DNA of 44,258 nucleotides, from contig CADEGD010000015.1 of assembly GCA_902826795.1 (NCBI GenBank), positions 36,257 to 80,514 on the forward strand, written 5' to 3'. Shown piece after piece: positions 30,120-37,698 of this stretch. Position 1 is the stretch's first letter; each line of letters begins with the position of its first letter. The stretch comes from an uncultured Acidobacteriota bacterium (lineage in GTDB: Bacteria > Acidobacteriota > Blastocatellia > Pyrinomonadales > Pyrinomonadaceae). Under the pieces are notes generated by a model. The model did not search any database. It was not told where the DNA came from and worked only from the letters and a program-made list of their open reading frames with translations. Both the position numbers and the translations under genes were made by a program.

Positions 30120-31028
30120 TTATTTCTTGAGTTCCAACTTCGGAGAGTCAACGTCCCTGAGCCGTTTCCAAATAATAGTGGCGTTGCCGGCGGAATCCAG
30201 GCCGATCACCTGAAACGCCACGATGATATCCCGCCGCTTGTCGTAGTCCATCTCGTCATATTCCACGCCGTCGATCGATCTCGGATACTTGCCGCGAAAG
30301 GCGATCGAGCGCAGTGCATACGTCGCTCCGTATACGACGGGATGTCCCTTGCGATAAACAAACCCGCCGGACTCGACACCCTTCGTCATTTCGGCATCAA
30401 AGGCGGCGAAAGAATCGCGGTTTTGAATAGGCAATACGGCAGTAAGATACTTCATTCCGTCAGTTTCCAGTGTCACATCCTCGATAATGACGCTGCCGAG
30501 TTTAACGAGCGTGAACTGCTGAAGCACTGCGTCGGCTCCGAACATTCCTTTGAACAAAACGAGGTCAGCCAACCTCGGCATCCTGTAACTTTCCACGCGG
30601 AAGGAAAAGGACGTTCCCGCACCCGGCATTTTGAGGGCTATGCAACGCTCCGTTGCTACAACCAGATCTCCGTCGGAAATACAGGAAGATTCGCCGCTGA
30701 GTTTTACGATCCCGGTGCCGGGTTGTTTTAGAAACGCACTGTACTTGGAAGTGTGCGATTCATCGACGGCGAGGAGCTGCATTTCCTCACTAGTTGCCGT
30801 TCGATAAAGGCCGCTCTTTCGATCGAGAAGGGGATGATATGTCGGGGCTTTTTTAGGTGATAACTTTTCGATCGAACGAAGGCGATTGAAACGGTCGTTC
30901 TCGTCCCCTAAGCTAGTTAGTTGACTATTCGGACGTCCATCGGGCCGAGGCGTCGGTCCGGGAGATTGGGCGAACGCTTCTACCGAGCTGAGAAGAAAAA
31001 CGACGAGGATGAGAGCTTTGTACTGCAT
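30120..31028 (-). CDS. Secreted hypothetical protein
   Basis: No family recognised. From ATG 31028 the protein has 302 residues and begins with a clear signal peptide (MQYKALILVVFLLSSVEAFAQ), followed by a proline-rich segment (SPGPTPRPDGRP). An ATG at 31118 would add 30 residues in front of the signal and is rejected. The body has two cysteines close together (SSCISDG, ERCIAL) that could form an exported disulfide, and a C-terminal beta-rich part ending in KRLRDVDSPKLELKK. It converges on the sheath-like gene and is divergent from mnmG. Confidence 0.75.
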   Translation of the reverse strand: MQYKALILVVFLLSSVEAFAQSPGPTPRPDGRPNSQLTSLGDENDRFNRLRSIEKLSPKKAPTYHPLLDRKSGLYRTATSEEMQLLAVDESHTSKYSAFLKQPGTGIVKLSGESSCISDGDLVVATERCIALKMPGAGTSFSFRVESYRMPRLADLVLFKGMFGADAVLQQFTLVKLGSVIIEDVTLETDGMKYLTAVLPIQNRDSFAAFDAEMTKGVESGGFVYRKGHPVVYGATYALRSIAFRGKYPRSIDGVEYDEMDYDKRRDIIVAFQVIGLDSAGNATIIWKRLRDVDSPKLELKK

Positions 31029-31173
31029 TCGCCTAGAGCCTCCGGTGTTTGCGTAGCATATCACCATTCGCGACAGTAGCGATCTTAATTCTTGGTGGCC
31101 CGGAAAAGTGATTGGCAAACTTGAGTTAGTTGGCTAAAATCTAAAGTTTTCGGCTTGGTCCGAAATTTCGCTG

Positions 31174-33066
31174 ATGTTCGACGAGACTTTTGATGTGATC
31201 GTGATAGGAGCGGGGCACGCGGGATGTGAGGCGGCCTCGGCTTCGGCGCGCCTCGGAGCCGAGACGGCGCTCGTCACTATTAATCTTGATCTCATCGGAC
31301 AGATGTCGTGTAATCCCGCAGTCGGTGGGATTGCCAAAGGCCACGTCGTACGCGAGATCGACGCTCTCGGCGGCATCATGGGCCGCGTTACTGACCGAAC
31401 CGGCATACAATTCCGCCTGCTAAACCGGTCGCGTGGACCTGCCGTTCAGTCACCGCGTGCGCAGGCTGATCGCAGCCTATATCGGACGGAAATGCGGCAC
31501 GTGCTAGAAGCGACGCCGAGCCTACATCTGCGCCAAGGGGTCGTTGTCGATTTAATTGTTGAGAACAATACGGTTATCGGCGTAGAGATGCAGGATACGC
31601 GACGGTTTGGAGCTAAGGCTGTCGTCGTTGCGACCGGAACCTTTCTGAACGGCACTATTCACACTGGCCCGCGGACATTCTCCGCCGGACGAGCCGGCGA
31701 ACCGGCTTCGATCGAACTGGCGGAGGCACTGAAGTCACACGGATTTCCAGTGGGACGGCTTAAGACCGGTACGCCGCCGAGGCTTGACGGCCGCACGATC
31801 GACTGGGATGCGTTCGAGCCGCAGCCAGCCGATGAAAAGCCGGTGCCATTCTCATTCTCGACCGAACGCATTGAGCAACTGCAGATACAATGTTTTATTG
31901 GTTACACAAGTGATCGCCTTCATCATACGATCCGCGATAATCTGCACCAATCGCCGCTTTACTCGGGAAAGATCAAAGGAGTCGGGCCGCGATATTGCCC
32001 GTCGATCGAGGACAAGGTCGTAAAATTTGCCGACAAGGACCGGCATCAACTCTTCCTCGAGCCAGAAGGCCACAATACCAACGAGGTTTATCTCAACGGC
32101 TTCTCGACCTCGCTACCGTCGGCATTGCAGCATGAGTTGTTGCAGATGGTACCGGGATTCGAGAACGTCGAGATAATACGGCCCGGATATGCGATCGAGT
32201 ACGATTTTGTCGACCCGCGTGAGCTCCGCCCTACGATGGAATCGACCCGTATGAATAGCCTGTTTCTAGCGGGACAGATCAACGGTACGACCGGCTATGA
32301 AGAGGCGGCATGTCAGGGGCTGATGGCGGGAATCAACGCGGCTTTTGCCGTGCAAGGACGCAAGCCGTTCGTTTTGCGGCGTGACGAGGCGTATATCGGC
32401 GTTCTTGTAGATGACCTGATTCAGCACGGTGTCGACGAACCCTATCGACTGTTCACTTCTCGTGCTGAGGCCAGGCTCACGCTCCGTCATGACAATGCGG
32501 ATCAACGCCTTTCGCCGCATGGCCGTGAAGTCGGATTGGTCGGAGATACGGACTGGAATAGATTCAACGTCCGACGCGACCGGATCGCCGGCGTGCGGAA
32601 TGCACTCGACTTTACTCGCTTCAAACGTTCGTCGTCGGAATATGCTGCCGTTTCGCAGTTGCTTGGTGCGGATATGGGTGACGCATTCACGCTGTCGGCC
32701 CTCGCGATGCGGCCGGGTGTGGATCCGTCGTTAATCGAAAGACTGCTGCCGGCCGACGTGATTAGCGATCTCCGCGAAACGGACTTTCAGACTGCTCTGG
32801 CCGACTCGCTGTATTCAGGTTATGTGGCGAAGCAGCGGGTGGTAAGTGAGCGGGTGAATCATCACGATGCTCTTCGTGTGCCCGAGAGTTTTCAGTTCAA
32901 CTCTATCAGCGGGCTTTCTCACGAGATGGTCGAACGGCTAGAGCGTGCCCGTCCGCAGAATTTTGGACAGGTTAGAAAGGTGAACGGCCTGACGCCCGCC
33001 GCTGTGTCCACCGTCTTGGTTCATCTAACTGCCTTCAAGGCTGCCTCTTCGCCGTCCTCAAACTAG
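31174..33066 (+). CDS. mnmG: tRNA-U34 modification enzyme MnmG (GidA)
   Basis: FAD-dependent partner of MnmE in wobble uridine modification, 630 residues. The dinucleotide fold GAGHAGCEAA is at 12-21. The conserved MSCNPAVGGIAKGH, GRLKTGTPPRLDGR, NGFSTSLP and EYDFVDPRELRPT stretches follow. The C-terminal helical domain ends with GLSHEMVERLERARPQNFGQ (split), which binds MnmE and tRNA. It lies just upstream of the palindrome-rich region that leads to parA, the usual gidA-par order. Confidence 0.97.
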   Translation: MFDETFDVIVIGAGHAGCEAASASARLGAETALVTINLDLIGQMSCNPAVGGIAKGHVVREIDALGGIMGRVTDRTGIQFRLLNRSRGPAVQSPRAQADRSLYRTEMRHVLEATPSLHLRQGVVVDLIVENNTVIGVEMQDTRRFGAKAVVVATGTFLNGTIHTGPRTFSAGRAGEPASIELAEALKSHGFPVGRLKTGTPPRLDGRTIDWDAFEPQPADEKPVPFSFSTERIEQLQIQCFIGYTSDRLHHTIRDNLHQSPLYSGKIKGVGPRYCPSIEDKVVKFADKDRHQLFLEPEGHNTNEVYLNGFSTSLPSALQHELLQMVPGFENVEIIRPGYAIEYDFVDPRELRPTMESTRMNSLFLAGQINGTTGYEEAACQGLMAGINAAFAVQGRKPFVLRRDEAYIGVLVDDLIQHGVDEPYRLFTSRAEARLTLRHDNADQRLSPHGREVGLVGDTDWNRFNVRRDRIAGVRNALDFTRFKRSSSEYAAVSQLLGADMGDAFTLSALAMRPGVDPSLIERLLPADVISDLRETDFQTALADSLYSGYVAKQRVVSERVNHHDALRVPESFQFNSISGLSHEMVERLERARPQNFGQVRKVNGLTPAAVSTVLVHLTAFKAASSPSSN

Positions 33067-33069
33067 AAA

Positions 33070-33085
33070 TGTGGCACGTGCCACA
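33070..33085. promoter_or_regulatory. parS: Putative parS-like site 1
   Basis: TGTGGCACGTGCCACA, a perfect palindrome extended by matching A/T flanks to 22 bases (33067-33088). It shares the CACGTG centre and TGT/ACA ends with the classical parS TGTTTCACGTGAAACA and differs at the two positions between in each half. Confidence 0.65.
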
Positions 33086-33224
33086 TTTTATTCGTAGAAC
33101 AGGCTTTCCAGCCTGTCCCGGTTGCGAGAAAAAAGTTTCGGCCCGCATACAAGACTTCCAATTATCACCTAACAGACTGGAAAGTCTGTCGTACTCCGGA
33201 AAAATTCCTCTAAACTATGAAAAA

Positions 33225-33240
33225 TGTGGCACGTGCCACA
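33225..33240. promoter_or_regulatory. parS: Putative parS-like site 2
   Basis: Identical 16-base core, with A5 and T5 flanks giving a 26-base perfect palindrome (33220-33245). Confidence 0.65.
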
Positions 33241-33261
33241 TTTTTAAGCGCTTTCATTAAT

Positions 33262-33277
33262 TGTGGCACGTGCCACA
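33262..33277. promoter_or_regulatory. parS: Putative parS-like site 3
   Basis: A third exact copy of the 16-base core, 21 bases after site 2 and 47 bases before the parA start; the flanks are not symmetric. Confidence 0.65.
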
Positions 33278-33324
33278 TTTTCGCGCGGCTCCGGCGCTGT
33301 GATACCTTATCCCTTCGAAATCTA

Positions 33325-34078
<754 letters not shown>

Positions 34079-34086
<8 letters not shown>

Positions 34087-34951
34087 ACAACCCTTGGGCC
34101 GCGGTTTGAGTGCTTTGCTCGGCGATGCGCCGGCAGCCGCGAAGGCCGAAATAAGCTTGAACGAGGTCGATATCGACCTTATCGACCCGAACCCCGAACA
34201 GCCACGCACCCGCTTTGTCGAATCGGCTCTTGACGAGCTTGCAGCCTCGATCAAATCCAACGGCATCGTCCAGCCGATCGTCGTGCGTCGAAGCGGAGAC
34301 CGATTTCAGATCGTCGCCGGCGAACGTCGGTGGCGAGCAGCACAAAAGGCAGGTCTGAGGCGGGTACCGGTAACTCTCAAGGAGATATCTGACGAGAAGT
34401 TGCTTGAAGTCGCGCTCATCGAAAACATCCAGCGGCAAGAGCTGAACGTGGTCGAAGAGGCTCGGGCATACCGCAAACTACTTGATAACATTGGGTTTAC
34501 GCAGGAAGAGCTGTCGGAAAGGGTCGGTAAAGACCGGTCGATGATCTCGACGGCCCTTCGCCTTTTGAAGCTTCCGGAGCCGGTTCTCGAAATGGTGGAG
34601 AACGAAAAACTGACTCCCGGCCATGCCCGCACATTGCTTGTTTCTAACGATTCGGCCAGACAGATTGAGGTCGCCAAGGCTATCGTTGACTTCAACCTCA
34701 CCGTCCGCGAAGCCGAGCGAATGATCAAGAAGAAGGACGCGACGACGGTAACTGCTGAGGATAAAGCCGTTACGCAGGCAAAAGACCCGAACGTCCGTCA
34801 GGCAGAGACAAAACTGATGCGTGTATTAGGCACGAACGTAAAGATAACGCCGAGTCGCAAAGATGGCGAAGGCAAGATCGAGATCGAATACTATAGTTCG
34901 ACAGATCTCGACCGTTTATATGAACGGTTGATAAATTCAAAGGAGGGATAA
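34079..34951 (+). CDS. parB: Chromosome partitioning protein ParB (Spo0J)
   Basis: CTP-dependent DNA clamp that loads at parS, 290 residues. CTP-binding motifs are GERRWRA at 81-87 and ENIQR at 115-119. The helix-turn-helix covers about 140-166 ([20 protein letters not shown]). A C-terminal dimer domain ends [14 protein letters not shown]. Aligned without gaps to classical ParB from memory, the four residues tied to parS or NBS choice (173, 179, 184, 201) are R153, A159, K164 and G181 here. Classical ParB has R, T, A and G, so two of four differ. This fits the altered palindromes just upstream of parA. parB overlaps parA and is followed at once by selD. Confidence 0.95.
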
Positions 34952-34955
34952 ACTG

Positions 34956-35978
34956 TTGACAGCAAAGCGTTTAACGGAAATGGTCAGCTGCGCGGGTTGA
35001 GTGGCTAAACTCGCCCCTGGCGACCTTGCTCAAGTTTTGAGCAAACTTCCGCGTCAATCGAGCGAAAATGTGATCGTTGGTTTCGATACAGCCGACGACG
35101 CGGGAGTTTTTCGCCTTTCTGACGACCTCGCTTTGGTACAAACGGTAGATTTCTTCACTCCGGTCGCCGACGACCCCGAGACTTATGGATATGCCGCGGC
35201 CGTCAATTCCATCAACGATGTCTATGCGATGGGTGGAACGCCGATCTCGGCCCTCTCGATAGTTTGCTACCCGCAAAAAGGCGATTTCGAGATACTTGGA
35301 AAGATCCTCGCGGGCGGGCAACGGGCGATGACCGAACACGGTGTCGTAGTTATCGGCGGACATTCGGTCGACGATCAGGAGATGAAGTTCGGTTACGCCG
35401 TGACGGGAACGATCAACCCGAATGGAGTGATCACAAATGCGGGAGCAAAACCCGGGGATCTTCTTATACTGACCAAGGGTATCGGCACGGGAGCGATCAA
35501 TACCGCCGTGAAGAAGGGCGTTGCGAGTTCGACGGCGATGGCGGCGACGATCAAAGCAATGACCACTTCGAATGCCGCTGCGTCAAAAGCTATGGTGCGG
35601 CTCGGCGCGAACAGCTGCACGGACGTTACTGGTTTCGGCCTGCTTGGCCACGCGTTCGAGATGGCGAAGGCGAGCAACGTTACACTTGAGATCGAATCGG
35701 CAAACGTTACGTTGCTGCCGGACGTAATAGAATTGATAGAAGCGGGAATGCTGACTCGGGGCGACAAAAACAATCGGACATACGTCGGCGATACCATTAC
35801 GATCGCCGATCACATAAGTGGTCCGATGCAGAGTGCGTTGTTCGATCCGCAGACAGCGGGCGGTTTGTTGATAAGTTTGCCGGCCGCAAATGCCGACGAA
35901 TACATCGCGGAAGTCGAAGGAGCCCGCGTTATCGGAAACGTTAATGAGAATGGCGGGAAACTGATCGAGGTTAAGTAG
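34956..35978 (+). CDS. selD: Selenide, water dikinase SelD containing selenocysteine (in-frame TGA)
   Basis: Makes selenophosphate from selenide and ATP, the selenium donor for selenocysteine and selenouridine. A conventional call would start at GTG 35001 and lose the catalytic site. The frame continues upstream through TGA 34998-35000 to TTG 34956, which has AGGAGGG at 34941-34947. The N-terminus then reads MTAKRLTEMVSCAG-U-VAKLAPGDL. U15 and K18 hold the spacing of C17 and K20 of the E. coli enzyme, and RLTEMV and AKLAPGDL are typical of SelD. A hairpin with an 8-pair stem lies right behind the TGA. The full protein has 340 residues, the normal length, with the usual GGHSVDD and DVTGFGLLGHAFEM motifs. 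It is five bases from parB. Confidence 0.9.
35026..35044 (+). promoter_or_regulatory. Putative bacterial SECIS hairpin in selD
   Basis: TTGCTCAA (35026-35033) and TTGAGCAA (35037-35044) form a perfect 8-pair stem with loop GTT. The loop starts 34 bases after the TGA, inside the 16-37 base range reported for bacterial SECIS elements, and has a G at its first position as expected for SelB binding. Confidence 0.65.
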
Positions 35979-35979
35979 T

Positions 35980-36441
35980 TTGTACCTTTTCATCTTCGAA
36001 TCTTTGGGAACTTCGGAGCTGATCCTGATCGGGATCGTGGCCTTGATCTTCCTCGGCCCGCGGCGGCTGCCGGAGATCGCTCGAAAGGTTGGAAAGGTGA
36101 TGGCAGATCTTCGCGGTACGGCGAACGAATTCAAGCAAACTTGGGAGAAAGAGGTCGATTTCGAAGAGGAGACAAAAGCGCTGAAGATCGACAATTTGCT
36201 GGCTGACGAAGATGATGGCGACGATAAACCCGTGCCGCGAGAAAACAAGATCCTTCCGGAAAGCACAACCACGATCGATGTTCCGGCGATCAAGGCGATG
36301 AACAAGGAAGAGTTTGACGCAATGGCGGCGGGTGGTTCTGCGACAGAATCTGAAAACTCAAACGGACACCACGAAACTTCGGATGAAGTTGGGCGTGAAG
36401 AAGAGCCCGATCTGTTGTCCGACAAACGCAACTGGCTGTAA
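35980..36441 (+). CDS. tatA: Sec-independent translocase protein TatA/TatB
   Basis: Component of the twin-arginine export system, 153 residues from TTG 35980, one base after the selD stop. One membrane helix (about 12-26, ELILIGIVALIFLGP) is followed by the hinge GPRRLPEIARKVGKV and an amphipathic helix, then a long acidic, low-complexity tail (about 70-153). The start with an N-terminal glutamate in the helix and the long tail resemble TatB, but with one gene present it may serve both roles, so the tatA/tatB choice is open. tatC follows after a palindrome. Confidence 0.88.
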   Translation: MYLFIFESLGTSELILIGIVALIFLGPRRLPEIARKVGKVMADLRGTANEFKQTWEKEVDFEEETKALKIDNLLADEDDGDDKPVPRENKILPESTTTIDVPAIKAMNKEEFDAMAAGGSATESENSNGHHETSDEVGREEEPDLLSDKRNWL

Positions 36442-36490
36442 GGAACGCGGACTTTAGTACGCAGTTTGTGCGAACTAAAGTTCGCGTTCC
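36442..36490. repeat. REP-like inverted repeat between tatA and tatC
   Basis: Arms 36442-36458 and 36474-36490 match at 16 of 17 positions, around a 15-base loop. The sequence begins GGAACGCGGAC like the element after yidC. It occupies the whole gap and starts right after the tatA stop codon. Confidence 0.7.
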
Positions 36491-36498
36491 ACTACTTT

Positions 36499-37557
36499 GT
36501 GAAGGAACTAGAATCAAGACGCGAAGATACCGATGCCGGCCAGATGTCGTTTCTCGAACATCTCGACGAACTGCGCAAGCGGCTTGTTCGTTCCGTGCTG
36601 TTCATCGTCGTTGCCTTTATCGGCTGCTTTTTCGCGTCGCCATACATCTACGATTTCCTCGCCGTTCCCATAAAGAGGGCTTTGAACGAAGCGGCGGTGC
36701 GCGATATGGCCGCGACGGGCCTCGATAATAGCTCGATCGGTTCGCTTGCGGATCTTAAGGCTGGAGATCAAGGGAAGTATGTGTTTAGCCGAGCGACAAC
36801 GTTTGGCCCGATCGCCGTTCAACCTGGGGCATCTGTCGAGGTCGTCGCAAGCGTGGACGAGGAAGGGAGGCTAGGTCTTTACACTGAAGAGCCGCTGATA
36901 ACTCAGGGCGGAATGGTCGCAAAAGGCGTCCGCTTGCCCGTGGATCTGGCGGCAAAACCGGCGGATGGCGCTCCGGATCTCGGTGAGAAGCTTATCGTCA
37001 CTACTGCACAGGAAGCGTTCACTCTTTATGTAACCGTATCGTTGTATGCTGCGATCGCGGTCTCGATACCTTTTCTGCTGCTGCAAGTTTGGGGGTTCAT
37101 CTCGCCCGCTCTTTACCAGCACGAAAAATCGTACGTAACGCCTTTCATTCTGCTTTCGAGCGTCGCGTTCGTTGGCGGGGCCGCATTCGCTTATTACATC
37201 CTTTTCCCTCCCGCTGTCGGATATTTGCTCGGCGTTGCCGAAGACTTCCGGCCGCTTCTTCGTGCTACCGACTATTTCGACCTGATCACGCTGATCATGC
37301 TGGCGATGGGGATAATTTTCCAAATGCCTGCGGTAACCTACGTCCTCGCACGCATCGGGCTTGTCTCGGCTACGTTTCTGATCAGTAATTGGAAGGTCGC
37401 CCTGATCATTATTTTGATCGTCGCGGCATTCGTTTCGCCGACCGGCGATATCCCGAACCTGATGCTGTTCGCGATGCCGATGATCGTTCTTTATGTGTTC
37501 TCGATCTTTATCGCGTGGTTCTTCGGCAAAAAGCGGGAGGCTGAACCGGCCGTCTAG
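36499..37557 (+). CDS. tatC: Sec-independent protein translocase TatC
   Basis: Multi-span receptor of the Tat system. With GTG 36499 it has 352 residues. The family opening MSFLEHLDELRKRLV follows at residue 16, and an ATG there (36544) is an equally possible start. Six membrane segments can be seen: one near 30-50, then about 175-340 in the rest. The first periplasmic loop is unusually long (about 55-170), with a folded-looking insert (TFGPIAVQPGASVEVVAS, GLYTEEPLITQGG) instead of the short loop of E. coli TatC. The tail ends FGKKREAEPAV. It works with the TatA/B protein encoded just before. Confidence 0.92.
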   Translation: MKELESRREDTDAGQMSFLEHLDELRKRLVRSVLFIVVAFIGCFFASPYIYDFLAVPIKRALNEAAVRDMAATGLDNSSIGSLADLKAGDQGKYVFSRATTFGPIAVQPGASVEVVASVDEEGRLGLYTEEPLITQGGMVAKGVRLPVDLAAKPADGAPDLGEKLIVTTAQEAFTLYVTVSLYAAIAVSIPFLLLQVWGFISPALYQHEKSYVTPFILLSSVAFVGGAAFAYYILFPPAVGYLLGVAEDFRPLLRATDYFDLITLIMLAMGIIFQMPAVTYVLARIGLVSATFLISNWKVALIIILIVAAFVSPTGDIPNLMLFAMPMIVLYVFSIFIAWFFGKKREAEPAV

Positions 37558-37594
37558 CGCTCTCTAAAGCAACCTCAACGCACGCGAATTCATC

Positions 37595-37623
37595 TTGTAT
37601 TACTGGATAAATACGCCTAAACT
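37595..37623 (+). promoter_or_regulatory. Putative promoter for the GWxTD protein gene
   Basis: TTGTAT (37595-37600), 17 bases, TAAACT (37618-37623). Transcription would start near 37630, giving a leader of about 70 bases with AGGAG (37684-37688) before ATG 37699. Confidence 0.45.
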
Positions 37624-37698
37624 CTAAATTTGCACGCGCGTTGAAATTCTCGGCCTCTTTCATGGCCCCAAAGTGGTTTGATCAGGAGTAGTACCGGT

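Larger units (their letters stand above)
33067..33324. other. mnmG-parA intergenic region rich in palindromes
   Basis: These 258 bases contain three identical 16-base palindromes (see separate entries) and two related hairpins with sequence ACAGRCTTTCCAGYCTGT (33099-33116, and in inverted orientation 33172-33189). A 63-codon open frame starting at 33069 runs through these repeats and is not considered a gene. The parA promoter is presumably in the last 50 bases, but no clear hexamers were found. Confidence 0.7.

Noticed and set aside
33070..33277. The three palindromes as a CRISPR-like array
   Set aside because: Only three copies, unequal spacing (155 and 37 bases) and no cas genes; position beside parAB favours a centromere role.
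33069..33324. 63-codon frame and an upstream extension of parA through the intergenic region
   Set aside because: Both would translate the palindromes (giving repeated Cys/His words), while ParA has a standard start at 33325.
35001..35978. selD starting at GTG 35001
   Set aside because: This start removes the catalytic residue and the RLTEMV region; the frame upstream, with TGA as selenocysteine and a strong ribosome site, explains the gene better.
35583..36431. 282-codon minus-strand frame across selD and tatA
   Set aside because: It crosses two real genes on the other strand and is very serine-rich, as shadows of this codon usage are.
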